This document shows, in pieces, positions 46,522 through 56,095 of a stretch of 64,000 nt of DNA. Position 1 is the first letter of the stretch. Each line of letters begins with the position of its first letter. The notes below the pieces were generated by a model that was not told where the DNA came from, did not search any database, and saw only the letters and a list, made by a program, of their open reading frames with translations. Source of the stretch: CAZAYY01 sp964489525. Lineage in GTDB: Bacteria > Chloroflexota > Anaerolineae > Anaerolineales > JABWBV01. The position numbers and the translations under genes were made by a program. The DNA lies in contig CAZAYY010000012.1 in the NCBI GenBank assembly GCA_964489525.1, positions 62,001-126,000 on the forward strand, read 5' to 3'.

Positions 46522-47877
46522 TTAAGAAAATGGCAGGATAAGAGCCATATTCGCGCCTCGGAAGAAGACGCCAATGATGGTCAGCGCCACCAGGCTGGAA
46601 AACTCGAACATAAATAAACCCAACAATGCTTCCGAGCGGTTTGCCCGTAAAAGCCTGAATAAACCATAAACCAGGGCCAGCAGCAAAACCGCGACCGCAA
46701 ATGGAATCACTCCATTCGCAACCAGGGGATTCAGGGTTGGGAATAGTTCCGGAATTTCGAGCCAGTATTCATCGGCAATCACCAGCAAGGGAATCAGGTT
46801 GAAGGCCAGCAGCGCGCCCAGGGCAAAAGTCCACCTGCCGGTTTTTGACCGGAAATAGATACCAGTGCTTTGATCCTGTCGATCGTAATAAGGAAGCAGT
46901 ACTGCCATCAAGGTCACCAAAATCACCAGTGCCATGGCTGCTCGAGCATCCATATGCAGCAGCAGTTCTTGAAGTCCCATGAAATACCAGGCAGCTTTGG
47001 CCGGGTTTGGAGAAGAAAGGGGGTCGGCAACAGCCAACAACGGGGCTGGAAACTGCGTTCCGATTAAGAAAACCCCAAAAGCCACCAGAACCATAATCCC
47101 CAGCTCTTTCTGAACCAGGTTTGGAATGGTGGTTACCTGTTCGGTGATTTCGCCTGGCTTTGAAGGGGGGTGGCTGATTCCACCCGATTTGCGAATTTTC
47201 CAAAAGTGGTAGCTCATCGTTGCCACCAACAAAACTGGCAGCACAGCCACATGAATCGCATAAAAATTCCGCAAGGCCGCCTGGCCAAGATCCGGCCCGC
47301 CCAACAAAAAATGAGACAGAGAATCTCCAGCGAATGGAATGTACTGAACCAGGCTGGCCGCAACAGTTACCGCCCAATACGAAAGCTGGTCCCAGGGCAG
47401 CAGGTAGCCAGTGAAATTGAAGCCAAGAACGATGAACAGCAAAACCATCCCAATCACCCAGTTGAAAGCCCGTTCTTTAACATGGCTGCCCGTCAAAAAG
47501 ACCCGCAGCAAATGGAGCACCACCACAAACACCAGGATGTTTGCAGACCAATGGTGAATGGCGCGAATCAGCGAGCCAAACATCACCTGTGATTCAATCA
47601 TCTGGATGCTCTGGTAAGCCCGATCCACACTGGCATCATAGCGGAACATGAGCAAAACCCCGGTAGAAATCAGGACAAGTGTCAGAAAGGTGGCAATCCC
47701 ACCCAGACCCCAGGTATAGGTAAAACGCAAAGCCGGGACTGGGACGCGGGTGGGGTGCAGATGTAAAATGACGTTATTTAGAACTTCTCGCAAGCGGCTG
47801 CGTTCTTCTTCTGCTGAAATGGCAGCCTGGTCTCGCCCAGGAGTACTGGTTTTATTCAAAGGAAGATTGGTATCCAT
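46522..47877 (-). CDS. cytochrome b of a bc-type quinol-oxidising complex
   Basis: 451 residues with both N- and C-terminal cytochrome b domains in one chain. Heme ligands: HHWSANILVFVVVLH and HVAVLPVLLVATMSYH, with the typical spacing. The Qo-site motif PEWY is replaced by AAWY in PAKAAWYFMGLQELL, as in some multiheme-linked relatives that I recall. It is the first core gene of the complex, followed by Rieske and cytochrome c genes. Function: oxidation of menaquinol-type carriers, passing electrons to Rieske and the c-hemes. The quinone type is inferred only. Confidence 0.93.
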   Translation of the reverse strand: MDTNLPLNKTSTPGRDQAAISAEEERSRLREVLNNVILHLHPTRVPVPALRFTYTWGLGGIATFLTLVLISTGVLLMFRYDASVDRAYQSIQMIESQVMFGSLIRAIHHWSANILVFVVVLHLLRVFLTGSHVKERAFNWVIGMVLLFIVLGFNFTGYLLPWDQLSYWAVTVAASLVQYIPFAGDSLSHFLLGGPDLGQAALRNFYAIHVAVLPVLLVATMSYHFWKIRKSGGISHPPSKPGEITEQVTTIPNLVQKELGIMVLVAFGVFLIGTQFPAPLLAVADPLSSPNPAKAAWYFMGLQELLLHMDARAAMALVILVTLMAVLLPYYDRQDQSTGIYFRSKTGRWTFALGALLAFNLIPLLVIADEYWLEIPELFPTLNPLVANGVIPFAVAVLLLALVYGLFRLLRANRSEALLGLFMFEFSSLVALTIIGVFFRGANMALILPFS

Positions 47878-47889
47878 ATAAGCCCTCGA

Positions 47890-49410
47890 TTATTGGGTAA
47901 CCAACAAAGGAATAAAAACTTTAAAGTTCACTGGTACTTCTGTACCCAAATATAAAAAAGCACTGCCAACCAGGTCAAAATTGACCCGATAAACTGGAGC
48001 GCCAACAACCAGGTCGGCATGGTTGTCTAGGTCCAGGTCGGTGCCGCCAGAAAACGTAAAACCAAAGGATGCGTCAGCCTTGTTGCCCAGCCCGCGCCAG
48101 AGCACACTGACACCCAACCCACCGGGATAGCCTGCGAAAGCATAGATGGCGCCCTGGTCTGGTTTGTCGCCATCAAACATGGATGCACCCACAAAAACGT
48201 CGGGAAAACCATCCTGGTTGACATCGCCAGCGCTTCCAACAGAACAGCCAAACTGGGAGCCGCCCTGCGGGAAGATGTAACTCCAGACCGGGATGGGGAA
48301 AAGTCCATCGCCACTGCCTAGATAAAAATAAGCGGCGCCCTGGTTCACCAACTGGCTGCTGTGATAGGGCTCACCAATGATTAAGTCCGCATAACCATCC
48401 TGGTTGACATCCCCTGCCCCCGCTAAAGCATAGCCAAACTGAGCTCTATCCTCCTGCCCATAAACAACCTGGGCGGGTGTTTCTGCCAGGCCATTTTCGC
48501 CACCCAGGTAAACATAAACTGCACCCACCTGAACCGTTTGCGTCACATAATAGGGTGCGGCGATGGCGACATCGGTATAACCATCCTTGTTCAGGTCCCC
48601 CACCCCGGCCACCACCATCCCAAAGTCAGCGCCAGCTTGCCCGCCATACACAACCCAATCCGGCTCAAATGGCAGACCGCTGGCAGAACCATAGTAACCA
48701 AAAACTGCGCCTGCTTTAAGCCCTGAAAGCGGGGACGTAAAATTGGGAGCGCCGATCATCACATCGCCAAAACCATCCTTGTTGACATCACCGGCACTGG
48801 CCACAGCATATCCAAATTGTGCACTTTTGGTGTTGGATTCCACCCGCCAATCCGGGGTGAGTGCAGGCGTTCCAGGTTGGCCGTAGAACAGGTATGCAGC
48901 GCCTTCCTCAGCTTCCGGGTTTGTGGTGCTGGGAGCCCCGATCAGAATATCATCCCGGCCATCCCCGTTAACATCCTGCACAATCGCCAGGCTGCTGCCA
49001 TAGCGCGAGCCCTGCTGCTCGCCAGCCGTTTGCCAGGAAGCCGCGTTTCCCGGACCGGAAGGGCCGCTCAGGTATAGGAAAGCCCGGCCTTCGCGGTACA
49101 CCTGGTCGGTCATTTTCGCGGCACCCACCAGTAAATCGGCCCGGCCATCACCGTTCACATCGCCTGTGATGCTGACTGCGCTGCCAAATTCATCGCCATT
49201 GCTCTCGCCGCTTTGCGACCAAACGGGGGTCAGGGAAAAGCCCGCCAGGGTTTGGTTTTGAGACAGGGAAAGGCTTGCGCTTTCAGGAGCAGCGCCCGCC
49301 AGGGAAGGGTGAGAAAACCCGAACGCCAAAAGCACAACCAGGCTCAGCCAGACCCAGGCGGTTGGGCGGGAATGGGTATTTTGGGAAGGGGTTAAGGGGG
49401 TTGGGTTCAT
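47890..49410 (-). CDS. secreted FG-GAP (integrin-alpha-like) beta-propeller protein
   Basis: 506 residues from the ATG at 49410 (a TTG at 49437 has no better ribosome site). Signal peptide (WVWLSLVVLLAFGFSHPSLAGA) followed by seven or so FG-GAP repeats, each with a D-x-N-x-D-G calcium loop, e.g. DVNGDGRADLLVGA and DVNQDGYADLIIG. It ends FKVFIPLLVTQ, similar to the tails of two other secreted proteins here. Its stop lies 12 bp before the cytochrome b ATG, so it is probably in the same operon. The role (adhesion or scaffolding at the cell surface) is inferred. Confidence 0.9.
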   Translation of the reverse strand: MNPTPLTPSQNTHSRPTAWVWLSLVVLLAFGFSHPSLAGAAPESASLSLSQNQTLAGFSLTPVWSQSGESNGDEFGSAVSITGDVNGDGRADLLVGAAKMTDQVYREGRAFLYLSGPSGPGNAASWQTAGEQQGSRYGSSLAIVQDVNGDGRDDILIGAPSTTNPEAEEGAAYLFYGQPGTPALTPDWRVESNTKSAQFGYAVASAGDVNKDGFGDVMIGAPNFTSPLSGLKAGAVFGYYGSASGLPFEPDWVVYGGQAGADFGMVVAGVGDLNKDGYTDVAIAAPYYVTQTVQVGAVYVYLGGENGLAETPAQVVYGQEDRAQFGYALAGAGDVNQDGYADLIIGEPYHSSQLVNQGAAYFYLGSGDGLFPIPVWSYIFPQGGSQFGCSVGSAGDVNQDGFPDVFVGASMFDGDKPDQGAIYAFAGYPGGLGVSVLWRGLGNKADASFGFTFSGGTDLDLDNHADLVVGAPVYRVNFDLVGSAFLYLGTEVPVNFKVFIPLLVTQ

Positions 49411-49468
49411 CAGGTTGTGCTTTTGGCTGTCTTGCAAAAAATCTGTTTCAGGATCCTACAAGTCGAGA

Positions 49469-49498
49469 GGGCAGGGGCCAGCAAACCAGCCCCTGCCC
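49469..49498 (-). other. hairpin between two surface-protein genes
   Basis: A perfect 10-bp stem (49469-49478 with 49489-49498) lies 15 bp after the 1063-residue gene's stop codon. No T run follows on the minus strand, so it may be a processing or attenuation site rather than a strong terminator. Confidence 0.5.
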
Positions 49499-49513
49499 AT
49501 TATGGCTGGGTTG

Positions 49514-52500
49514 TTACCGGGTGAAGGGCAGGTATACCCTGTAAAGCGTGTCTGCCACCAGCAAAGGCTGCCAGGCATCCACAGACCAGTTGCCCTTAGC
49601 ATCTTTCGCCCGGAATTTGATGATGTGCAAGCCTGGGCTGAGGCCCCACTGGTTGGGGTTCATGGCAAAACCAGGCTGGTTGCTCATAAGCCCGTCATGG
49701 GAGGAAGTCCACTCGTATTCCACAATGCCGCCACTCAGCTGGTCACAATCCTTGGCAAAGCCCTGGAAATAGACCAGGTCGGTCGTGGCAAGTTCTATGG
49801 AAGTTGGAGCAACCACAATCCGGGCGGTGGGTACAATCTCGATGGCTTCGTTGTAATATACCCGGCGGTACCACATGTCGCTGTTGGTCACCACTTCTTC
49901 GGCGTCTTCATTCCATTGGTTCCAAACCGCATAGAAGAATGTGCCGCCCGGGTTGGCCACCAGCGCCGCCTCTCCAGAAAGATCGTCCTGGTTGTTTTCA
50001 AGCCAGTCAAAGGATTCGCGATAAACGCCGTTGGCATCTGGAATGTCTGCAAGCACAATGTCATCATAGTTGTCGCCCCAGTCGGAAGCCCGGCTGTAAT
50101 ACAGGTTCAACGGGGTGGCTTCGCCAAGGGTAACCGTGGTATTGTCGCCGGTTTCATACACCACGAAGAACTTGCTGGGGTCTCGCTCATCATCGGTATA
50201 GCGATACTCCGTCTTCAACGTATCCGAGAAAATTGCCGGAGCGGTGGGGCTGTAGCGGGGATCCAGGATGGTGATCTTGGTGCCAATAAGCTGTGAAACG
50301 TTGCGGGCGGGTTCAAAAGCGCCTACCCCATAGCAGGTTTCTACCGACAGTTCACTTTCGCCATCAGGGATATCCAGGTAGTTTTCAACGTGGCACGGGC
50401 CGATATCGTCTCCCAGCCCAAGTGGGGTGGTTGTCCAGGTCTGCCCGCCGTCGAAGGAGCGGCGAATGTACAGGTTGTATTTGTCATTTCCAACCGAGTT
50501 AGCCATCCAGTTGGGCGACCAGGCGTAAAGCACCATGACAAAATCACCATCAATGAAACCACGGTGGCCTTTGGCAATGTCGTAGGGGTTTTCCCAGGTC
50601 TGGTCATCCAGGTTTTCTGCTGTCTGGTCCCAAACGGTCACCTTCGGGAAGGGGGATACGCCGCCATCCCACGGGAAGGCTTGAATGCATTGAGCCGGGT
50701 CGGTGCCATCTCCACCCGCTGGCAGGTTGGTACAGCGCTCAATGCTGGTTCCAGACAGGTTGGTGGGTGTCGAAAGGCAGATGCCACCGGGGTAGTTCGG
50801 GTTGATTGCTGCATGGACGGTTTCGGTGGTGTAGCGGGTATCGGTGATCGGCACATAGTCCCAGATATCACAGGCCATGTTCTCAAAAGCAAAGGGGTTA
50901 TCGAGCATGGGGTCAAATTCATCTGGAATGACCAGCCGGCGCATGTAGATATCGGCCGGGCCGCCCTGGTTAATGATGCCCTGCTTGTAGAGCAAGATTG
51001 CCGAGGTTTTTTCCACTGAGTTCAACGTGGCTTTTCCAGATTGGACAATCAGGCTGAAACGCCGGGCAATTTCGGTTTCGTAAAATGCGTTGCCCCAGTC
51101 ATCCAACTGAAGCTCAAAGAAATCTCCTGTTTCTGGGTCGGAAGAAGGTTGGTTGAGGATATGGCCTCGGCTGACCAGGTCGGGTTGGAACATGTCGAAG
51201 CTGTGGTACCAGATATTCTTACCGATATCAATGGGTTCCACTTCCAACTCGCTCGATCCTTCACCTAATGCTTTGGTTTCTTCGTAGGCAATCAGCACCC
51301 AGGCGCTGGTTCGGGTGTCGTAGATGGGTTCGGTAATCTCGACGGTATAGGTGATGCCTGAGGTATCGGTGAGAGTAACGGTCTGGGTGATTTCGCCAAT
51401 GATGGTGTCATAATCATAGGTGGTGTACCCTTGCAAGCCAATCCGGGGTCGCGAAGCGCCCACCCGCCCTACCAGGGTGCGGCCATCTTCCGTCACGCAA
51501 ACATTCTTGGGCTGGCCGCCGGGGTTAAGCCACTCTACTGTGGATGCACAGTACTCAAGAATTCCATCTCCGTTGAAGTCGTGGTGGCAATAGGGGTCTT
51601 CGGTCAAAGAGGTGGCATCACAAAAGTCGTTGTCGGTCAGGCGAACCGGAACTTCCATGAGCACACCCACTTTGGGCAGGGTTCCTTCCGGATCATAAAC
51701 ATATTCAATCGGGTCGGGGATGTTTTCCAGGTTCTCGGTGGTCGGGTCGTCCACCAGGGCAAAATCATCCCAACCAATATAACTGTACCAGACATCGGTT
51801 TTGGCGTTGACAATCGCACCGCTCCAACCCTCGCCTGGGCCAAGGCCCTGGCCGGGCCGCAGGCCTTCGGGGTCTTCCTGCCAGGTGACAATAAAGCCAG
51901 CGCCTTCCACGCCTTTAACTTCAATCCGGTGTGCATCCCGGCGTCCAGAGGTCAGGCGTTCGGCTTTGCGCCAAATCATGTCATAATAGGAGGTGCCATC
52001 TTCCCGGGTGATTTGCTCCAAGGTGCCTCGGGCTACCCAAACACAGCCATAAGGGATTTCGCCTATTTCAGGAAAGCCCTGTAGGGTGTAATCTACTGAT
52101 TTTTGGGTACCCATCACGCCAAACAGATCTTTTTCCGGATAGATGGTATAGGCGGGCAGGCCGCCATCACAGTAGCGGCTGATCCAGGCCACCATCGCGT
52201 ACCGCCCGGTAATGGCGAATTCACGCGAAACGCCCAGTTCCAGGTAGAAAACATCACCGGGGTAGGGTATGCCATCCACGGTGAATGAGCTCAGATGGGC
52301 TGAATCTGACAGGTTGTAGTTCTTCCAGGTGGCGCCATCGTCCAGCGAGAGAGCGGCAAAGGCATCCCGTGCACCAAAACCAAGGCCGCTGCGCACTTCT
52401 TCCTCGTGTTCAATACCATCAATGTATGCGCTCAATAAAGGCCGGGCATAGTCGCGGGTTTCAATCACCGTTTCTGTGTCGGAAAGCAAGACGGTGTACT

Positions 52501-52705
52501 CAATGGTGGTCAGGCTGCCATCGGCTTTTTGGGCTGGGACATAAAAGTTCATCATACCCACAGCGGCTTCCTCGGTTTCACCGTCGGGTGTTCTGGAGAC
52601 GTTTCTGCGAAACATCACGCCATCATCACCCAGGGCTGAACCGGTGACAAGGCCGAGGGCCAGGACAACCATGAGCACTGCAAATAATACGGTTTTCGGT
52701 TTCAT
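49514..52705 (-). CDS. large secreted protein with Asp-box-like repeats and YLPF tail
   Basis: 1063 residues with signal peptide (LFAVLMVVLALGLVTGSALG). Two Asp-box-like sequences (SLDDGATW near 119-126 and SFDGGQTW near 776-783) are typical of beta-propeller or sialidase-like blades. The last ~100 residues resemble a PKD-like domain (VYFQGFAKDCDQLSGGIVEYEW), ending in YRVYLPFTR. Acidic overall, with scattered Cys. It may belong to a choice-of-anchor secreted family; I cannot confirm this. AGAGGAG precedes the ATG. Probably in an operon with the downstream FG-GAP and cytochrome genes. Confidence 0.8.
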   Translation of the reverse strand: MKPKTVLFAVLMVVLALGLVTGSALGDDGVMFRRNVSRTPDGETEEAAVGMMNFYVPAQKADGSLTTIEYTVLLSDTETVIETRDYARPLLSAYIDGIEHEEEVRSGLGFGARDAFAALSLDDGATWKNYNLSDSAHLSSFTVDGIPYPGDVFYLELGVSREFAITGRYAMVAWISRYCDGGLPAYTIYPEKDLFGVMGTQKSVDYTLQGFPEIGEIPYGCVWVARGTLEQITREDGTSYYDMIWRKAERLTSGRRDAHRIEVKGVEGAGFIVTWQEDPEGLRPGQGLGPGEGWSGAIVNAKTDVWYSYIGWDDFALVDDPTTENLENIPDPIEYVYDPEGTLPKVGVLMEVPVRLTDNDFCDATSLTEDPYCHHDFNGDGILEYCASTVEWLNPGGQPKNVCVTEDGRTLVGRVGASRPRIGLQGYTTYDYDTIIGEITQTVTLTDTSGITYTVEITEPIYDTRTSAWVLIAYEETKALGEGSSELEVEPIDIGKNIWYHSFDMFQPDLVSRGHILNQPSSDPETGDFFELQLDDWGNAFYETEIARRFSLIVQSGKATLNSVEKTSAILLYKQGIINQGGPADIYMRRLVIPDEFDPMLDNPFAFENMACDIWDYVPITDTRYTTETVHAAINPNYPGGICLSTPTNLSGTSIERCTNLPAGGDGTDPAQCIQAFPWDGGVSPFPKVTVWDQTAENLDDQTWENPYDIAKGHRGFIDGDFVMVLYAWSPNWMANSVGNDKYNLYIRRSFDGGQTWTTTPLGLGDDIGPCHVENYLDIPDGESELSVETCYGVGAFEPARNVSQLIGTKITILDPRYSPTAPAIFSDTLKTEYRYTDDERDPSKFFVVYETGDNTTVTLGEATPLNLYYSRASDWGDNYDDIVLADIPDANGVYRESFDWLENNQDDLSGEAALVANPGGTFFYAVWNQWNEDAEEVVTNSDMWYRRVYYNEAIEIVPTARIVVAPTSIELATTDLVYFQGFAKDCDQLSGGIVEYEWTSSHDGLMSNQPGFAMNPNQWGLSPGLHIIKFRAKDAKGNWSVDAWQPLLVADTLYRVYLPFTR

Positions 52706-52749
52706 TTTTTACTCCTCTTCTAGAAGGTTCAAAGGACTTAAGGGGGCTG

Positions 52750-52959
52750 TCAAAGGGTCTTAACATACTTCATAAAGATTTCCTCCATTTGTTCAGGGGT
52801 GGCATTGACCTGTTTGCACAAATAATTGAACATCAGTTCAACGGTTGAAAAGTGGATCACTTCCTGGGTGAGGACATTTTGCAGGGTGGCTCGCCAATCC
52901 CCACTCTGGCTATCACACCAGATGCGCATTAAGTAGGATTTGTAAAGTTGATCTTGCAT
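52750..52959 (-). CDS. small SY-L-R-x-W protein, paralogue of 56225-56449
   Basis: 69 residues from the ATG at 52959, 9 bp after AAGGAG. The pattern LYKSYLMRIWCDSQSGDWRA is shared with a second small gene at 56225-56449 (LYQSYILRLWWVRDENQWRA). Both then continue LQ-x2-x-T-E/K-E. The family is unnamed to me. It is the first gene of the leftward operon, divergent from the SARP-type regulator. Confidence 0.75.
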   Translation of the reverse strand: MQDQLYKSYLMRIWCDSQSGDWRATLQNVLTQEVIHFSTVELMFNYLCKQVNATPEQMEEIFMKYVKTL

Positions 52960-52998
52960 AGGCTGACTCCTTATAGCCCTCTTAATGTACAAATTGTG

Positions 52999-53027
52999 TT
53001 GACAAACTTCACAGTTAAATGTATTAT
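52999..53027 (+). promoter_or_regulatory. sigma-70 promoter of the SARP-type regulator gene
   Basis: TTGACA (52999-53004), a 17-bp spacer, then TATTAT (53022-53027). This is the best sigma-70 match in the window, ~98 bp before the ATG at 53125. Confidence 0.8.
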
Positions 53028-53047
53028 GAGAGTAAGCAGTGATAAAA

Positions 53048-53108
53048 ACGTGAAAAGGGTGTGATTTTAAGAACGTGAAAGATTAAGGTTTTTTTTATAC
53101 CGTTTCAC
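53048..53108. promoter_or_regulatory. candidate operator: ACGTGAAA direct repeats plus inverted site
   Basis: ACGTGAAA occurs at 53048-53055 and 53073-53080, 25 bp apart, and an inverted GTTTCAC at 53102-53108. They lie in the regulator gene's leader. SARP proteins bind direct repeats, although usually with an 11-bp or related period; this assignment is speculative. Confidence 0.4.
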
Positions 53109-53124
53109 ACTTCAGGGAGGTTGT

Positions 53125-56055
53125 ATGGAGCGGATCGTGATCAACCTGTTGGGTTCGTTTAACGTCCTGGCAGGCGGCCAAAAAATCAACGACGATTTTC
53201 GAACCAGCAAAGAGCGTGCCTTACTGGCTTATCTGGTTGTTGAGCACCAGCAGGTTCACTTACGAGATGCTTTGGCCGAAATGTTCTGGCCAGGCAAGCC
53301 GCCCGGAAGCGCCCGTACCAATTTACGACAGGCTCTGACGGGTATCCGCCAGGTTTTGACGCAGGGGTTGAACAACCTGGACAACCATCTGATTGTGAAC
53401 AATGAGAGTGTGCAGCTGCACCTGGGGGGGCAGATCCAGGTAGATGCACTCACGTTTGCCGGGCAAATTCATCATGCAGGTCATCATACCCACCTGGAGT
53501 TAAGCCAATGCCCAAAATGCCTGGCCGAGTTAGAAGAGGCCGTGGCTGCATACCAGGGAAATTTTCTTGAATCCTTTTTCCTGCCAGACAGCATTACATT
53601 TCAAGAATGGATTACCTATCAACGCGAGTATTACAACCGCCAGCTTGGCTCTGCCCTCTGGATGTTAATAAGTGCCCACAAAAAGCGTGTGGATTTTGAG
53701 CGGGTCGAGCAGTATGCAGCCCAAATGAACCGCTTTTTCCCCCTGGAAGAATTTGGCTACCGCGAACTGATGGAAGTGTATGCGGCCACAGGAAGAAGGA
53801 ACGCCGCCCTGGAAAAATTTTCTGAATGCGCAAACCTGATGCAGCGTGAATTGGGCATTGAACCTTCTGGGGAAACCCAGGCTCTGTACGAAAAAATCAA
53901 AAGAAATCCGGACACAAGACCCCTGGCGCAAACCAGAGAGCCACCCGCTGCCCGGATTCCCACGGGTGAGTCACCTGTAAAAACGAACCTACAAGCACCC
54001 CTGACCAACTTTTTTGGCCGTCAAAAGGAATTGAACCGGCTTGCCACCTACCTGGAAAGCCCAAACTGCCGGTTGATCACCATTTTAGGGATTTCAGGCG
54101 TTGGCAAAACCCGGCTGGCCCTGGAAGCAGCCCGGAAAAACGGCCATTTGTTTCCTGATGGGGTTTGGATTGTGTTTTCAAACGAACTCCGAAAGTCGCG
54201 CTTCCTGGCGGATACCTTGCTGCAAACCATGGGGGTTTATATTGCAAACCCGAACGATGTCAAAGCTCAGCTGGCCAGGGTGCTGCAAAACCAGCAGGCA
54301 CTTTTGGTTTTGGATGGGTTTGAATTGCTTGAAGACCAGATCCAGCTTGTTTTGGATCTGTTGAGCCAGGCACCCAGGTTAAAAATTTTACTCACCTCTC
54401 GGGTACACCTGAACACAAAAGCCGATTACCCGATCATTCTGGGCAGCCTGGATTACCCGCCCCAAACTACTCAATCCAAAACACTCCAAATTAACGATTA
54501 TCCTGCCCTACAGCTTCTCCACGACCGGGCATATCCGTTTTTGCTGCCAGAGCAAATTCCCCCTGCTCATATTCAAGAAATGGCAAAAATTTGCCAGGAG
54601 GTGGAAGGGCTGCCTTTAGCCATTGAACTGATTGCCGCCAACCTGGACGAATTCAGCTTTGGCGAAATCCTGGCCATGTTAGCGAACAACCAACTGCAGA
54701 TCGAAACCCAACAGCTCGATTTTCCAGACAAACACCGCAGTCTTGTGGTCGCGCTCAACAGCCTTTGGGAAAGTCTGTGCTCAGAATGCAAACAAAACGC
54801 CCCAAAATTGAACGTTTTCAAAAGCGGGTTCACATCCCAGGCCGCCCAGGCCTTAGGCGTGTCCAACCACACCCTGCAGCACCTGAGCAGTAAGTTCATT
54901 TTGCAAAAAGACATTCACCAGAGGTACCAGTTTCAACCCATGGTTCAGCGGTTAATCGTATCCATGTTCCCGGTCGCAGCCGAACAAGCCGAAAGGCATG
55001 CCCGGCATTACCTGGAATACCTTCAAAAACACGAAATGGAACTGCTTTTTGGCTACCCAAACAGCCTTACTTACCTGGAAATCAAACAAGATATCGCCAA
55101 CATTCGCCAGGCCATAGATTGGGCCATCCTGAACACGAGGGCCGACCTTTTATCCCCCTCTCTGAACAGTATTTACGCCTACTATGATACCAGCAACCGT
55201 TTTCACGAAGGGGAAGGCCGGTTTGAAAGAATCAGCAAAGCCTTTGAAAGGCTGCCCCTCACTCCTGAAAACCAGCGCAGCCTGGGCATTGCCATGGGCT
55301 ACCAGGCCTGGTTCAGCGGGCGCGGTGGTGCGCTGGAAAATGCCCTGGTAATGCTGGCAAGCAGCCTGGCCCTGCTTGAGGAGTTTGGAACCGAGAGCGA
55401 CAAAACCTTCATCTATGTTGCCCTCAGCCAGCTGGAGCTGCGATCAGGGCAGTTTGCCTGGGCAAAAGAACATGCTGATCAGGCGAAAGCCCTGGCCATT
55501 CACTACTACCAACCACACTGGCGCTGGCTCAGTGAACTGACCCTGGCGCAAACTGCCCACCTGACCCACGAGAAAGAATCACCGGTCACAATCTACCTGG
55601 AGTGCCTTTCCGCATTTAAGAACTTAGGCTATGGGTTGGGATATATCCGTACCTTGCTGCTGCTTGCCCGGTACAACCTGGCCACAAACCAGGCGGAAAT
55701 GGCAAAATCGCACCTGATGCAAGCCTGGGAATACATTAAAAGCCCGCAGGATACCTGGCTTTCAGCCATCCTGGAGTTGGAGTTGGGAAATGTCGAACTG
55801 CAGCAGGGGTTCATTGCCCAAAGCCAGCTTACCTTAGAGAAAAGCTACGCCTATTTTCAAGATGTGGGAGACAAATATCATATCAGCCTGGCTGCCATCA
55901 GCCTGGGCAATCTTTGGACAAAACAGGGACAACTCGAAAAAGCCGAGATGTACTACCAGGAAGCCCTGGTTGCTGGCAACCAACAACAGCTGGAACCCAT
56001 TACCCGAGAAGTTGAGCACAGGCTGCTGAAATTGAGAGAATCCCCCACCCGATAA
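53125..56055 (+). CDS. SARP/BTAD-type regulator with NB-ARC ATPase and TPR domains
   Basis: 976 residues. The N-terminus is a winged-helix domain (LGSFNVLAGG ... SARTNLRQALTGIRQVL, ~8-80) followed by a bacterial transcriptional activator domain (~100-255, ending in LQRELGIEPSGETQALYE-like sequence). Residues ~290-620 form an NB-ARC/STAND ATPase: Walker A GISGVGKT (~321), LLVLDGFE (Walker B) and LPLAIELIA. A TPR array fills ~690-970. This is the layout of AfsR/MalT-like signal-responsive activators. GGGAGG precedes the ATG. It is a single gene divergent from the small-protein/cytochrome operon and a candidate activator of it. Confidence 0.93.
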   Translation: MERIVINLLGSFNVLAGGQKINDDFRTSKERALLAYLVVEHQQVHLRDALAEMFWPGKPPGSARTNLRQALTGIRQVLTQGLNNLDNHLIVNNESVQLHLGGQIQVDALTFAGQIHHAGHHTHLELSQCPKCLAELEEAVAAYQGNFLESFFLPDSITFQEWITYQREYYNRQLGSALWMLISAHKKRVDFERVEQYAAQMNRFFPLEEFGYRELMEVYAATGRRNAALEKFSECANLMQRELGIEPSGETQALYEKIKRNPDTRPLAQTREPPAARIPTGESPVKTNLQAPLTNFFGRQKELNRLATYLESPNCRLITILGISGVGKTRLALEAARKNGHLFPDGVWIVFSNELRKSRFLADTLLQTMGVYIANPNDVKAQLARVLQNQQALLVLDGFELLEDQIQLVLDLLSQAPRLKILLTSRVHLNTKADYPIILGSLDYPPQTTQSKTLQINDYPALQLLHDRAYPFLLPEQIPPAHIQEMAKICQEVEGLPLAIELIAANLDEFSFGEILAMLANNQLQIETQQLDFPDKHRSLVVALNSLWESLCSECKQNAPKLNVFKSGFTSQAAQALGVSNHTLQHLSSKFILQKDIHQRYQFQPMVQRLIVSMFPVAAEQAERHARHYLEYLQKHEMELLFGYPNSLTYLEIKQDIANIRQAIDWAILNTRADLLSPSLNSIYAYYDTSNRFHEGEGRFERISKAFERLPLTPENQRSLGIAMGYQAWFSGRGGALENALVMLASSLALLEEFGTESDKTFIYVALSQLELRSGQFAWAKEHADQAKALAIHYYQPHWRWLSELTLAQTAHLTHEKESPVTIYLECLSAFKNLGYGLGYIRTLLLLARYNLATNQAEMAKSHLMQAWEYIKSPQDTWLSAILELELGNVELQQGFIAQSQLTLEKSYAYFQDVGDKYHISLAAISLGNLWTKQGQLEKAEMYYQEALVAGNQQQLEPITREVEHRLLKLRESPTR

Positions 56056-56095
56056 TCCGCATCACCACAGACAGAACCAACAACCATGATGAATA

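Noticed and set aside
49415..50296. 293-residue open frame on the + strand
   Set aside because: Antisense to the 1063-residue secreted protein; no conserved features.
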